From Pseudopithomyces maydicus (Eukaryota > Ascomycota > Dothideomycetes > Pleosporales > Didymosphaeriaceae): DNA of 64,000 bases. Of the stretch, positions 10,493 through 21,999 are shown piece by piece. A program made the position numbers and the translations under genes. The notes beneath the pieces are model-generated. The model saw nothing but the letters and a program-made list of their open reading frames with translations. It made no database searches and had not been told where the DNA came from. The DNA is taken from positions 62,001 to 126,000 of the forward strand of contig JANTUC010000017.1 of assembly GCA_026873275.1 (NCBI GenBank), given 5' to 3'. Numbering within the stretch: position 1 is the stretch's first letter; each line of letters starts with the position of its first letter.

Positions 10493-11442
10493 GCCTGGTG
10501 CGGTGCGGTGCGGTGCCTGGTGGGATTTGCATTGCACTCCGCTTTTTGTTTCGAAACACGATGACGGCATGGAACCGAGCTATGCACCTACCTACCTACG
10601 GTACCTAGCTCGCTAGCTCGCTAGCCACCCTACATGCCCAGACGGGGATTAGCGGTGACGGGACGATATGTAGACAGGAGGATCGTGGATCGTGGATCAT
10701 GTACCGTACTTACATGGGCGTGTATCATAATAGCGGGAGGGAAGGAAGGATGGTTTGGTGTACGTACATACGTGGAGCATTGCGAATGCGAGATGAGATG
10801 GGGTGGTTGACCGGGGGAGCTCACGGGCTTGCGGGCGGGCGCGAGTCAGGAAGATTGCGTGCGGGTGCGAACGGGACGGGAAGGATGGGTGAAGGGTTTT
10901 TGCTTTTTGTTTTTCTGGGGAGGGAGAGAGGGGAGCGGAGGGGAGGGGAAGGGGAGCGGAGCGGAGGGAGAGGGCTATAGTTGGGTGGGATATAGGGTGT
11001 GGTGGGAGGGTAGGTATGGATGGATTTGTGTGTGCATGTGGATGTGGGTGTGGATATGGATATGGATATAGAGGTGATATGGGCATGGACATGATACGGG
11101 AAATACAGTATCTCACTTAAGTGTATCTCACCATCTTCCAGACACGGATCAGAGCATGCCAGATAGAAATGTAAATTTCGTCGCCACAGCGCACTTTGCA
11201 TTCTGCATTCAGCAATCTGCATTCCATCCCTCCATCTATCCATCCATCCTATCTACCGTCTTCATCCCCCGAAGACCATCCACCCTCGAGCTGGATATCA
11301 TAATCAATCATTAAACAACATATACATACATACATCCATCCGTCCGTCCGTCTCCTCTCGGACCGAACAAGCAAGTAGATAAAACGAAAACAGAAATGTA
11401 ACGGAAAACAAGGAAACGATGAATTTTTCCTTTCCCAACGCA

Positions 11443-11452
<10 letters not shown>

Positions 11453-11475
<23 letters not shown>
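11453..11475. repeat. (ATAG)n microsatellite
   Basis: About six perfect tetranucleotide copies. Confidence 0.9.
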
Positions 11476-11477
<2 letters not shown>

Positions 11478-12089
11478 TATAGCCGACTGATCGACTGGCC
11501 AACTGCCAACTGCCAACTGCCAACAGACAGACAGGCTACCAAGAAACACACTACGAGTATGTACGTATGTAAAACGACAGATAGATAAGGTAGATAGACG
11601 CGTAAAAGGTAGACTTGTACGTATATAAAACACGCAAGAATAAGTAGAGAACTAGAAAGAAAAGAAGAAAGAAAAAAAGAATAGGGTATCGTAGCTCCCC
11701 CGGCAAAGGGCGGGGGAGCTGGGAACGCCGAACGCCGCGCCGTGGTGGTGCGCAAAGGGACTGGATTGGATTGGATTGAGATGAGGTGGGAGAGGTGGTT
11801 GATGAGGTTGGTGTGCGGTTGGTGTGAGGTGAGGTAGGAAATGACGGCGTAGTTTGTGAGCGTGGTGCGATGTGATGTGATAGTATGGTATGGTGAAGAG
11901 AAGGCAGGTCGACTGCCGGGCGTGTCCGTTATGCGTGGTGTAGTGTGTATGTACGTTGGTATGTAGTTCCGAAACGAAAGGCGTGCGTGTATGTGTAGGT
12001 GTATGTATGTCGGTGGATAGATATGCATGATCGTCGTCGCCTGCGGATGTATGTATGTCGCATGTCGCATGTCGCATGTGGCGCCGCGC

Positions 12090-13541
12090 CTACAACAGAT
12101 CCATCAAACTCTTCCTCTTCCGGATCTTCCTCCCCTTGCCCCGCGCCTCCTCCTCCCCAGGACACGGCGGCAGCTCGATCGTCGGCTCGCGCTCGTCCGC
12201 GCCGCGCGCCACCATCTTGCGCGCCAGCTGCGCGGCGCCCTTCTTCGGCGACACGTTGACACTTGGCGCAGGCATGGGCGGGACCTCGGGCGACGCACCG
12301 CGGGCGCCATGAGCAGTGCCCGGCCTCGACGTCGACGGCATCATCCTCGAGTTGCGGCGGAGCTTGTTCCCCGTTGTCGTTGTAGTCGTTGTCGATGTGG
12401 ACGGCAGCGGTGCCGTCATGGGCGTCAGCGGTGTATACGGGGTCGACGGCGTGGGCGGCATGTTTCCACCTCCAGCGACGCTCGCGGTGCGGCCGCCGTT
12501 GACGCGGGAATCCCACTTCTTCGACGGCGTGATTGCGATGCGCGCGAGGGACAGGCGCTGCGAGATGGAGCGCAGGCGCTTGTGCGGCGACTGCTTGAGG
12601 ATCGGGGACGCGGCGCTGGTGGTTGCGTTTTCGTAGGGGTCTGAGGAGAGGAAGGCGTGGTTTGGTGCCGGGGACTGGGGCGTGAGCGGGGGGAAGGGCG
12701 CGAGCGGGTTGTGGGTGTTGTGGCGCGCGGAGGAGTTGAGGTAGAGGGAGGAGCGGGAGCGGGAGAGGGGGAGGCCTGCTGCGCTGGCGGGGCGGGCTGA
12801 TTTCTTCGTCGATGTGGATGTTGTGGAGGAAGATTTTTCGCTGACGGAGGGGGAGGAGCTCCGGGATGTGGTGGGGCTTTGGGAGAGGGAGAGGGATGCT
12901 GAGGATGCGGAGCGCGAGGAGGAGAGAAGAACGGCGCTCTTGTTGCTGTGGGCGTACGGGTAGGGTGTGGGGTTTATGCTGATGGCTGGCGAGACGGAGC
13001 GGTTGACTGAGGATTTGACGATGAGGGAGCGGCGGCTCTGCTGGTCCTGTTGGCGGAGCTTGCTGATTGCGGTGAGGGGCAGCTGGGCGAGGGAGCTGGG
13101 GCGCGGGGGCTTCTCCGAGACGGGTGATTGTGCGAGCTCGATGACCTTGGGGCGGCCGGCGGAGACGTAGGAGACGGTGACGGCGAGGTCGCAGCTCTTG
13201 CCCTTGTCCCACTTGGAGATGGACATGGTGCGGGCCTTGAAGAAGCTGGGCTTTGCCTCGTGGATGCTGACGTCCGAGTCGTAGTCGTCGTCTGTGGTGT
13301 TGCCGTCCATCGGGGAGAGGTCCTCCTCGGAGGAGAGATATCGCTCCTGGAAGGTGGACTGCTCCGGCAGGGCGGTTTTGGCGGCAGCGTGCACGACCTG
13401 TGCGTCTATCCGCAGGGTCTCTGGCTCGCGGTGGGACAGATCTGGAGACGAGGTGGTACTATCGGAGCGCTCTGGGCGGGTGGATGCAGGCTTCTCGAAG
13501 GACCATTGCCGGAGCTGCGAGGACACGGCGACGTCGGCCAT
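12090..13541 (-). CDS. Large Ser-rich, mostly disordered protein
   Basis: An uninterrupted 483-residue frame starting MADVAVSSQL. Its recognisable conserved block is around residues 62-140: QERYLSSEEDLSP, an acidic DDDYDSDVSIHEAK, then FFKARTMSISKWDKGKSCDLAVTVSYVSAGRPKVIEL, which reads like a conserved fungal motif rather than random low-complexity sequence. The rest is Ser/Thr/Pro-rich (poly-Thr near residue 400) with basic clusters (HKRLRSISQRLSLARI; C-terminal RKIRKRKSLMDLL). No signal peptide or membrane segment; the basic tail suggests nuclear or cortical localisation and the many SP/TP sites suggest phospho-regulation. Function is not recognised. It is the only convincing gene in 16 kb of repeat-rich DNA. 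Confidence 0.85.
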   Translation of the reverse strand: MADVAVSSQLRQWSFEKPASTRPERSDSTTSSPDLSHREPETLRIDAQVVHAAAKTALPEQSTFQERYLSSEEDLSPMDGNTTDDDYDSDVSIHEAKPSFFKARTMSISKWDKGKSCDLAVTVSYVSAGRPKVIELAQSPVSEKPPRPSSLAQLPLTAISKLRQQDQQSRRSLIVKSSVNRSVSPAISINPTPYPYAHSNKSAVLLSSSRSASSASLSLSQSPTTSRSSSPSVSEKSSSTTSTSTKKSARPASAAGLPLSRSRSSLYLNSSARHNTHNPLAPFPPLTPQSPAPNHAFLSSDPYENATTSAASPILKQSPHKRLRSISQRLSLARIAITPSKKWDSRVNGGRTASVAGGGNMPPTPSTPYTPLTPMTAPLPSTSTTTTTTTGNKLRRNSRMMPSTSRPGTAHGARGASPEVPPMPAPSVNVSPKKGAAQLARKMVARGADEREPTIELPPCPGEEEARGKGRKIRKRKSLMDLL

Positions 13542-15296
13542 GTCTGGTGGGGTTGTGGTGGTGCTGTGGAGAAGGGTCAGAACATGTTTGGCAGACGGAC
13601 ATTGGGACGATTGGGGTTATATGGGGGGCACGTTGGGCGGCACTGGGAGAGTAGAGTCTGGGCAGATGGGCGGCGCTGAAACCGGAGGCGTTCGTGACTA
13701 CGCACCACAAGTATGAGATGTGCGTGGCTGTGGTCTTTGGTGAGACTGGTCAGACACGGAGCCGGTACTCGTAGTACTCGGAAGTGGACGTGGTGGTGGA
13801 CAGCTGGGTGGATAGGTGTGTTCGGGGAGGGGATGCTGTGGTGGGTGGTGGAGGGGAAAAAGGCCCTCTGGCATCTACTATGCAGCCAGGTCCAGGGCTA
13901 CCGGGGCATGGTATATCAGATATATTGCGGACGAACCGCAGGCCGTGCATGCGTCCGTGACCCTGCTGGAGGTTTCAAAGGCGGCTTGACGAGCTGCCCC
14001 CCTGTCCCCTGGCGCAGGCCAAGTCGAGCGACCGTCTCCGCAAAGGCCCGTGTCTTGGTGGCGTGCCAGACGACGTCTTCGCACCCGTCAAGTCCGCGCT
14101 CGCAGGCTCCGACGGCGCATGGTGGATGCTGGGTGGGCTGCTGCTGCTCAGCGCTGTGCCTGCAGGGCGGCTTGGGGCGGTCGATTGGCTGCATGCTGGT
14201 TTCACCTTCAGGGCGCATCCCATCGAGGGCCTGCAGACTTGCACTCACCGCACCGAACGGCTCGCAGCACTGTTCCATGCGCCATACCGCAACCGAGTCT
14301 TTTCGTGCCGTTCTCTCAGGGGCACGTCCATTCACAATTTCTCCCGAATCACGAGCATCCTGAGCTCCGTCTTGCGGTTAGCAGCAGTGGAGCCCGGCGC
14401 GCCACACCCGATCGAGGACCACTTTGGATCACCCAAGAGGCAGACCCTTTCGCTGAACTCTGCTAACGTCTGCTAAGTAGCCAAGTACTTACTCGAGCTG
14501 ATCGCTGATCGCTGATCGCGGGTGGCCGAGTCGATGGCGCAAACCGAAGGCCGCTGGCTGCTGCAAGGCCGGGCACATGGGCGCACGCCGCGTCCAGCCG
14601 TCCAGCGCGCTCTCCAGCAGTGCAGCGCTCGAGTGACGAATAGACGGATAAACGAACATTACGAACATTACGCTCAGAGCGCGCAGAAGACGCTGCATGC
14701 ACGTACAATCTTGGACCCCTGCAGCACGCCGGATTGTCCAGGAATAGCGCTGGAATGCGTCGCCAGTCCGCCCAACCGCAGGGCGAGCCAGACAAGCCAG
14801 ACAAGCCAGACATGGCTCTCGGGCGCTGGTGTGCGCCATCACTCTACCGTAGATGAGCGAGTCTACTCACGCGCACCGCTAGCTTCATGCCCTCCACCCA
14901 TCCACGGCCTTCTCTACCGACATACCTACATTACAGTGCAGCCCGGTGTCTAGCCAGCGCGGCTTCTCCTGCCTCTCCTGCCGTCATGGTGCGCTGCCTC
15001 GTGTCATGTTGAAACCGTATTCTGCCATGCACCAAACCACTGCCGGGCCATTCACCACGCTGCTACTCCACGGGGGATCGTCGCACGCCGTATCGCAGTC
15101 AGCTCGCCGGTCGTGTCCGATCGCCTTTGCAACACTCGACGAACGGCAGTTGAACTCTGTGCGCTCCGTTGCCCCAGGATAGCGCACCATGAACGCATAA
15201 CATGCCTCCATGCGCCGTCATACTGCCTACATGACATACTCACCGACTCGCTACTCGCGCTCCCCATCAAGCCTATCACCACCCCAGCTCCCACCC

Positions 15297-15330
<34 letters not shown>

Positions 15331-17464
15331 CAAGCCTAACGCCCGTTCTACCTCCCTACCTACCCACCCTACCCACCTACCTAACGCCAAAACCAACAAT
15401 TTCCTCCGCCGACCGTAATATGTATAATGCATCTAGCTTTTCTGCCCTGCCTGCCTGTCTGCATAGCGCATGACCCTTCCTGACCCGACCCTCCTACCAT
15501 GCCCTGCCCTGCCCTCATAATCACAATCATCATCAGTATGTATGTATGTACTCTATCTATCTATGCAACGAAACCAAAATGAATAAAAATAAAAAAAAAT
15601 AAAAAAAAAGTCCGCCCACACAAACCCCTTCCCCGCCGCATCATCCCCGTATGCATCGCCTCTTCCCAAACCAAAACCGCAATGCGGCCCTCGACCCTCG
15701 ACACCTACCCAACTGAACCTGATCCTCACGGAAATGACCTATTCCGTCGCTGCCCTCGCCTCAAACGGGTTACACCCAGGTCCCCCGCTAGCCGAACTCA
15801 GCCTCGTACTCTCCGAGAACCACCCCAGGGCAAAGTCCGATGGGAGCTCGCCAAGGTTGGCAAGGCCCTTTTTGCTGGACTTGGATGCCGGTTATGTGCC
15901 GTATTATGGTTGTGATTATGTAGGCAGGTAGGTAGGTGGGTAGAGGCTCGGATACACATGCGGTATGCGTCGACTTGGATGCGTACTGTGCCGTATCTGC
16001 GTACGGTATGTGTGTCTGTTGCTATGTATAAGTGGGAGCGAGCGGCTCAGCCGCCTCACGCCTGGCTGCCCGGCGGCCGGTCGCTCGGTGGTTCGTAGAG
16101 TTGCATCTCGGACTTTCTGGTTTGGACCTCCCTCCCGCAGTCAAGTCAGTGGGTGTCAGGCCAAGTCAGCCTGTGCGACGCCGCGGCACGCTCGTCGTCA
16201 GATGGTGGCGGCGAGTGTCACTCGTGTGCTACGGGTGCACGTGTTGGGCGTGGAGCCGTGTCGTGTCGTGTCGTGTCGTGTGTGTGTGAGTGTTGGACAG
16301 AGTTCCCGCGGCACCATGACGTTGATCGCGATCCTGTGTTTTCTTTTTCGTTCGCTTCCCGATGGAAGGATGGAGGCGTGGATGTGTAGAGGGATGGTGG
16401 AAGGATGGAAGCGAATCCATCGCAGCGCAGATCGTGCTTGCCTTGCGCTATACATATACCTACACATACGTATGTAGAGTAGAGTACAGTACAAGCAGCC
16501 ACAAGCCATCAGATGTCTCTACTATGACATCAACCGCCCCGCGCATCACCACCCCGAGCTTCCTTCCTTCTTCCTTCCTCCCTTCCTTCATGTCTCCCTC
16601 CTCCCCCACACAGACGATCATGACGGCGCCGCGTCGCAGCGTCGCAGCCAGAGCCCCAGCTGAAGGTCCCCGTGTCTCAGCGTGCAACCGTTGAGCAAAC
16701 CGGTCGAGGCCGAGACCCCCAGCCCAGTCACCCACCTAGGTGCATCGCGCCATCGCCCGCCGCCGCCGCCACCTCCAGATTGTCCCAGCTGCTGCGCCGT
16801 TGCTTGTCAGGAGCTAGCTGGAGGCAAGGGTTGTGCTACCGTAGAACTAACTAAACCCCGCAAAACAACGGGCGTTGGGGAAAAAGGAACTAGACGAGCT
16901 GCTGGGAGTGGTACCCCGGGTTTTCGATAGTCTAGTCTGGTGGGCTACCGTTGTTTTCTTGCTTTTTGTCCCTAGGCCGGGTTTTTGGGGAGAGGGGTGG
17001 CGATTGGTGTACCTGGACGGATGGATGGGGTCTGTGGAGGTTCGTCTTGGCTACAGCACAATGCACACCGTGTCGATTACAACCCCGTCGTCACAACAGA
17101 GATACATTCTGCATAAAATTCGCTCACAATGCTTCTCGCAGCCATGTATGTGCATGTTTCAGCGGAGAAACAACACACCCTTTGTTCCACGCCTTCCAGA
17201 ACCACCCACCCTCACAATGTGAGACCCTTTTATTGACACCCGGACCGTCCCACCACCTCAACCCTATATTCTCATCCAGGAACCAGGTTCGCATACACAT
17301 ACAAACACGACCTAGTCGATTTCCAATTCCGATTCCAAATCAACACCGAGTCCAGATTCCAAATCCAGGCTTGATCGCAACTAGGAAACTAAGCAGGTAA
17401 GTAGACTAAACCATCCCCATGACCAAACCCAGCACCAAACCCAACACCAAACCCAACGGCAAGC
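13542..17464. other. Repeat-rich intergenic desert
   Basis: No supported gene in 3.9 kb. Overlapping open frames occur on both strands at 13.7-15.2 kb, but none has a motif and they disagree with each other. It contains CCCATA repeats (15298-15330), an A-rich stretch near 15580-15610, ATGT repeats near 15537-15550, a TCGTG repeat near 16258-16280 and TTCC-rich blocks near 16560-16590. The left end should hold the promoter of the gene at 12090. Confidence 0.6.
15298..15330. repeat. (CCCATA)n hexamer repeat
   Basis: Five tandem copies of CCCATA. Confidence 0.9.
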
Positions 17465-18150
17465 CTAATCCAAACGGCAAACCCAATCCACCTCCCCACC
17501 CAACCTCTCCCCCTCCTCCTCTCCATCTCCATCTTCATCTTCATCTCCATCTCCATCCCCACCCTCATTCTCACTATCAACATCCCTCCTCCTCCCCCTC
17601 CTAACCGCCCTCTTACCCCCGCTCCCCTCCCCCTCTCCCACCCTTCCCACCCTCCCCACCCTCTCCACAACAGCATTCCTCTCCATCGAACCAGCCCCCT
17701 TCCAACCCAGCAATCCCCCTCCCACTCTTCCTCTTCCTCTTCCGCTTCCGCTTCCGCTTCCGCTTCCGCTTCCGCTTCTTCTCCCCTTGCGGCGTCGGCG
17801 TCGGTGTCGGGGGCGCATCCGCGGATGAGATATGGGCGGGGGCCTGAGCGGGGGGTGATGGTAAGGATGATAAGGATGGTAAGGATGGGAAGGATGGGAA
17901 GGGGAAAGGGAGGGAGGTGGAGGGAGGTTTGTGATGAGGAGGGTGGGGCGGATTGAGGGGGTGGGGATGGGACTGCGAGCGCGACCGCGACTGCGAGGGG
18001 GAGGGGAGGGGGAGGGGATGAGCACGAGGGGGAGGCAGAGGTGGTGGAGGGGGGTATGCAGGGTATGTGGATGGGGAGGGGAGGCCGGTGCGTGTTGGGC
18101 CGTTTGGGGAGTTTGTTGATTAGGGTGGGAGAGGAGAGGCGAGGAGGAGG
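17465..18150 (-). CDS. Candidate broken gene: Pro/Ser-rich protein with Lys-Arg run and acidic tail
   Basis: Not a clean open frame, but two adjacent minus-strand frames join into a plausible protein. The upstream frame (no stop from about 18135 to 17700) gives a Pro/Ser-rich region (SPSQSRSRSQSHPHP, ISSADAPPTPTPTPQGEKK) followed by alternating Lys-Arg encoded by the TTCCGC repeat at 17740-17777. The downstream frame gives RRGRRRDVDSENEGG, then a Gly/Asp/Glu-rich acidic tail and a stop at 17465. Adding one base to the C5 run at 17695-17699 joins them. Basic run plus acidic tail would suit a nuclear protein. No start codon or upstream exon can be fixed. Low-complexity pyrimidine-rich DNA can mimic such frames, so confidence is low. 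Confidence 0.3.
17740..17777. repeat. (TTCCGC)n hexamer repeat
   Basis: About six tandem TTCCGC copies. On the minus strand it would encode alternating Lys and Arg in the candidate gene frame. Confidence 0.9.
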
Positions 18151-18451
18151 GTGGACTGGGGGGACTGGCTGGCTGGCTGGCTGACCGAACGACTGAACGA
18201 CTGACTGAGTGAGTGTAGGGGTCTAGACGTGAGGCCTGGAGCCGTTCCTAAGAAATGAAGTAAGATGAGTTGGGCAGGACCAGGTGCCCTGGAACTCAAA
18301 CAAGGACGTGGAAAGAAAGGTAAGTTTGAAGGAAATGAGAATGCTGAAATTACAGAGTAGGGTTTTGTAAGTATTAGGTCGGCGATTCAAGTCGGCGATT
18401 GAGGTGAGTTTAATTTTGGTAAGCTGATAGACGGGTGTAGGTACGGACGAG

Positions 18452-18760
18452 GTAGGGTCTGGATGCGGGCTGCCTGTATCGAGCAACATATGCAGACCTG
18501 CCCTGAGAAACACTGGTAAATTGCACATCTAGATTGATTGAGAGAAGAACGGTAAGACATGCGAGGAAAGGTCTGGACGCGGGCTAGCTGTATCGAGCAA
18601 CAAGTTCAGACCTATCCTGAAAGCATTAATAGAGTATAGATTTGAAACCAGCGAGAGACGAACGGTAAGATATACGAGGGGAGGTCTGGGTGCGGGCTGG
18701 CTGTATCGAGCTTCAAGCCCAGGACCTACCCTGAGAAACACTAATGAACTACAGGAATAC
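18452..18760. repeat. Diverged 114-bp tandem repeat, about three copies
   Basis: The core GGTCTGG...GCGGGCT..CTGTATCGAGC starts at about 18455, 18569 and 18683, exactly 114 bases apart each time. It is followed in each copy by a cAGACCT/GGACCTA..CCTGA block, with AACGGTAAGA..T.CGAGG before copies two and three. Copies differ by roughly 15-25 percent. The period is a multiple of three. Confidence 0.8.
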
Positions 18761-21376
18761 CGGTAAACAAGATTCAACTTTACGCGACTGATATAATAAT
18801 ATGAGCAATTATGTTAACGAGCCGAACACTTCCCAGGTAAGTTCCAAGATTTAAGCCAGGCTGGCCAATTCTTGTAGGACTCTTTCTAGATATACGGTAC
18901 ACGCGCTTGCCGCGACATATACACATGCATACACTATAGATGATTGACTCCAACCTCGACCAAGTTGCAACACGGTAGGTCATTTAAAGATTCATCGCTG
19001 ACAGTATCGCTAAGTTTAGAGAAAAGATGCACTTACATCAAAGTGCCTGATGTTGCGATCCTAAGCAGCACACACATATTCGTATACAAACATGGTAGGT
19101 TTGATTCAAGGCTAAGTATCCAGCTTGAAAGAGAGATGTAAAAAAAATATTTTGTATGTAAGAGCTAGAATAAAATAAATGGCAAGTTATTCTTTTCCAT
19201 CGTCGCGATTTTTTAGTCCCTACGATATGTATATATTAAGTCCTTTTTGCCTGATCTGATGCTCTTTCCTTCTCACCATTACATCGAGATAGTATAGAAC
19301 ACCTAAACGATCGATAGTAGTACAGCACTTACTAATATGTATAAACTAATCCCCGGCTGTGCTTAGGTTTACGGTCCTTTGCAGAGCCCTCGTATTCTGT
19401 GCCCCATTATGCGCTAATAAAAGTGCCCTCCTCCAGTTGACTTGATTCTGGTAGGCGGTGCTTGTGTTTTCGGGAAGTGGGTCTGTGGGGTTTGGCGGGG
19501 CTGGTGGCCTTATGGAGCCGCAGCTGCAGCTGCAGCGTGGGGTACAAGGCATGGTGGCCTTGCAGACTTCGATATTTCTTGTTGTGACGCTTGGGCAGGG
19601 TGTAATTGCGATTCTGGTGGTTGTTGTTCGTCGGGCGTTTGACGCGGCTGGCGGGTGACTCTAGGGCTGTATTCATTTTTGGTTCGGCGAGAGGTACGCT
19701 TTGCAGACGCTTGAATGCTTGTTCGTCCTTTGCTGTGAAGCGTATTTTCACTCTGCGGACAGAGACCGCGGTGAGATCTTGGTGTACGATGAGTCTAATG
19801 CTCACTTTGAGCCTTACTTGGAGCGCTCTTCAATTTGCCAACCACCTGGTTTATGATGGAAAAAATTGTGGCGAATGCCAGGATGGGTATGCAACTTTTG
19901 AGGAGGGGATTGTTTGGCATAAAATCACGGGCACGGTCGTGGCGCTTGATGGGTCATGCCACTTCCAGCAGCTGGTTGCGAATATCTAAACCGACCCTCT
20001 GGAGTGCTTGCCACGCCTAGCAGGCAACCGCTTCCTCGACTGTTCAAGCGCCTGAAAAGCGGTAGCTATTGCTGACGACTGCTCCACTGCATAGCGAGCA
20101 CTTCTATGGCACGGCTGACAGATGTGACCAACTTGATTCTTGCCATCGTCTCTGCCGGCTGACGGGCGTTTATATTGCAAAGTTCATGTTGTACATATGT
20201 CATCAAATTTTACACCGGTCCCAGTTCTACCTAGGGTGCACCCTGCGCGACATGATCCGCTCTTCGACGTTTACCCGTCTTCGTCGTAGCTTTGTGGCAC
20301 GATCAGGAACGAACGCCCCGGACCTGCAACCATTGCGCGGTTGACGGTGGACGTTACATCGAGCGATTGTTGTGGCCGGGTGGTCAACTCGGGGCGAATA
20401 ACTGTATGGGATCAACAGAAGTAAAATAATCAATTACCGTGGTACCTCGATAGGTACGTGAGGTTTTTCTGCAAAGAAGATGAGGGCTAAGGCGCGACCA
20501 AGAACTGTAGATTTGTATAGTGTACTTGTGCCATCGCCAAAAGATTCTACTTGGTTTTTTGAACTGGTAATGGGCATGTCATGTTCGGATGCGTCAACGG
20601 TTTAGTTCTCCCCGGTACTGTAAGGCTGTAGAGAAGCTATGGAGAGGATATGTGCAGAACCGCGCGAGGAGCGAAGGACCTTTGCAGCAAAGTCTCCAAA
20701 GTGTGTTGGACGTACCGCTCAATTTGGAAAATGGGCTGGGGCCGTAGACGCGAGCGGGGGCTGAATACGCAAATGCAATCCGTGTCGGGCGTTGATCGTG
20801 CCAGCACCAACAAATCGAAGGCTACATATGCAGGTGAGTCTTGGCCATGATTACTGGAACAGGGCTCATCAGCCTAGGGCAGAGACTGGCACAGGCCCAA
20901 AGGAGCATAGCTTATGGTAGTACATAGTGTACATTTTTGACGACTGGTAAGTTGTTGAGGTTGTTTTCGACTAGAAGTAGAAATTCCACCTCAGACTCAA
21001 AGTGAGGACACATAAAGGAAAAGGTGATGATTTGCAAGACTCAGTCAATCTGCATGTCTCTCTGTGCAAGCTTTGATCGAATGTTTAGCTGAAAAAACCA
21101 CGAAAGGGTATAGGTGCAGTCATTCATTTGGGCATTCAAACCGGCTGCATGAAGAGTCAACATTCCCTCGTTAAATGCCTATAATGGGATTGAAAAACTG
21201 CCTGCCTTGTGTTGGGACCGTAGGATCGGTGTACAAAAGTGCAAAAAGGGAAGTCTGAGATGCAAAAGGCGCAACGAAGCAACCTCGGTCTTACGTCAAG
21301 CAGGCTCTGTATGAATCAATACTGTCAGAAGACGCCCGGGAAGTCATGTGTTTACCTTGGGGATGCTCGAAAAGCG

Positions 21377-21384
21377 TATATAAA
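21377..21384 (+). promoter_or_regulatory. TATA box of the secreted Cys-rich gene
   Basis: TATATAAA about 106-113 bases before the ATG at 21490, followed by a CT-rich leader. Confidence 0.65.
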
Positions 21385-21489
21385 AATGTAGGAACAGTCC
21401 TTGAGAAGTTTGTCTCTTCACCGCATTCACCTTCCAGCTTCAGCAGTCCCTCTTCTCTCAAGCTTCAGCAATTGTTCCACCCGTTTAAA

Positions 21490-21999
21490 ATGAAATACCT
21501 CCCAGCCCTCCTCACCCTTGCCGCCGCGGCTTCTGCAATCGACATCAGATTGCACACTGACCCCAATTGTAATACGGTAGGCGTGTGGGCCTATTGCACC
21601 AACTGGAACCCTAACACTTGCTGTGGCGTGAACGACGCGGCGTACCTCAGCGTTGCTTTCGTCGCCATCCCGACAAACTGGAACATCGAGACCAGGGCTT
21701 ATACCGGCGGCTTCTGCCAGAACCAAAGGATTGTACATTCTCCAGAGCACGCTAGCACCGTTTGCCTACATGACCAGGACGGGGTCGCTCGGTTGACGGG
21801 CGGCGGTTATGGTTTCACGAACCGGAAGAGTACTCTGGGAGCGTCCAGCCCTGACGAATGCCGGCCAGACGGACTGGTGCTCGAAGACGGAACAAACTAC
21901 GCTACTCCTGCTTCCGAGATGGACCAGGATCTCTTCTCTGAACTGGTATGTATTTGTTTACCCTGCCGCGAAGAGCATCTGCTAACCATTTCGCAGTAA
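21490..21999 (+). CDS. Small secreted cysteine-rich protein
   Basis: The start at 21490 gives MKYLPALLTLAAAASAI, a clear signal pe­ptide cleaved near residue 16-17; the longer upstream frame is the leader. Exon 1 is 21490-21945 (152 codons). An intron 21946-21996 (51 bp) has donor GTATGT, branch GCTAAC at about 21981 and acceptor CGCAG, and the first three bases after it are the TAA stop, so the protein ends DLFSEL. The mature domain of about 135 residues has seven Cys (N-C-N, Y-C-T, T-C-C-G, F-C-Q, V-C-L, E-C-R) and motifs WNPNTCCGVNDAAYLSVAF and GGYGF. Size, secretion and Cys content are those of candidate effectors or hydrophobic surface proteins; the odd Cys number would leave one unpaired. 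Function unknown. Confidence 0.75.
   Translation: MKYLPALLTLAAAASAIDIRLHTDPNCNTVGVWAYCTNWNPNTCCGVNDAAYLSVAFVAIPTNWNIETRAYTGGFCQNQRIVHSPEHASTVCLHDQDGVARLTGGGYGFTNRKSTLGASSPDECRPDGLVLEDGTNYATPASEMDQDLFSELVCICLPCREEHLLTISQ

Larger units (their letters stand above)
8222..12089. other. Repeat-rich intergenic desert
   Basis: Nearly 3.9 kb with no supported gene. It contains many short tandem repeats: TAGG repeats near 9341-9357, AAGGC repeats at 9418-9448, TTAG near 9860-9878, TGTGC near 10104-10122, TTGCG near 10158-10172, GTAT near 10257-10272, GGTAC near 10431-10492 and ATAG near 11453-11475. Open frames here are translated repeats. It carries the promoter of the acetoacetyl-CoA synthetase gene at its left end and the 3' region of the gene at 12090 at its right. 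Confidence 0.65.
18151..21489. other. Intergenic with tandem repeat, no supported gene
   Basis: It holds the 114-bp diverged tandem repeat (18452-18760) and otherwise nothing convincing. A minus frame at 19407-19805 has some coding-like sequence but no ATG at its start and no recognised family. The stretch 20400-21340 contains no open frame worth naming; its right end is the promoter of the secreted Cys-rich protein. Confidence 0.5.

Noticed and set aside
13713..15211. Several 70-216 residue open frames on both strands upstream of the gene at 12090
   Set aside because: They overlap one another, lack conserved motifs and splice signals, and start in poor contexts; the region looks like promoter or non-coding RNA sequence at most.
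19407..19805. 132-residue minus-strand frame with a coding-like first half
   Set aside because: It begins at GTG with no nearby ATG, the second half is low-complexity, and no upstream exon could be joined. Could be a relic, but not supportable.
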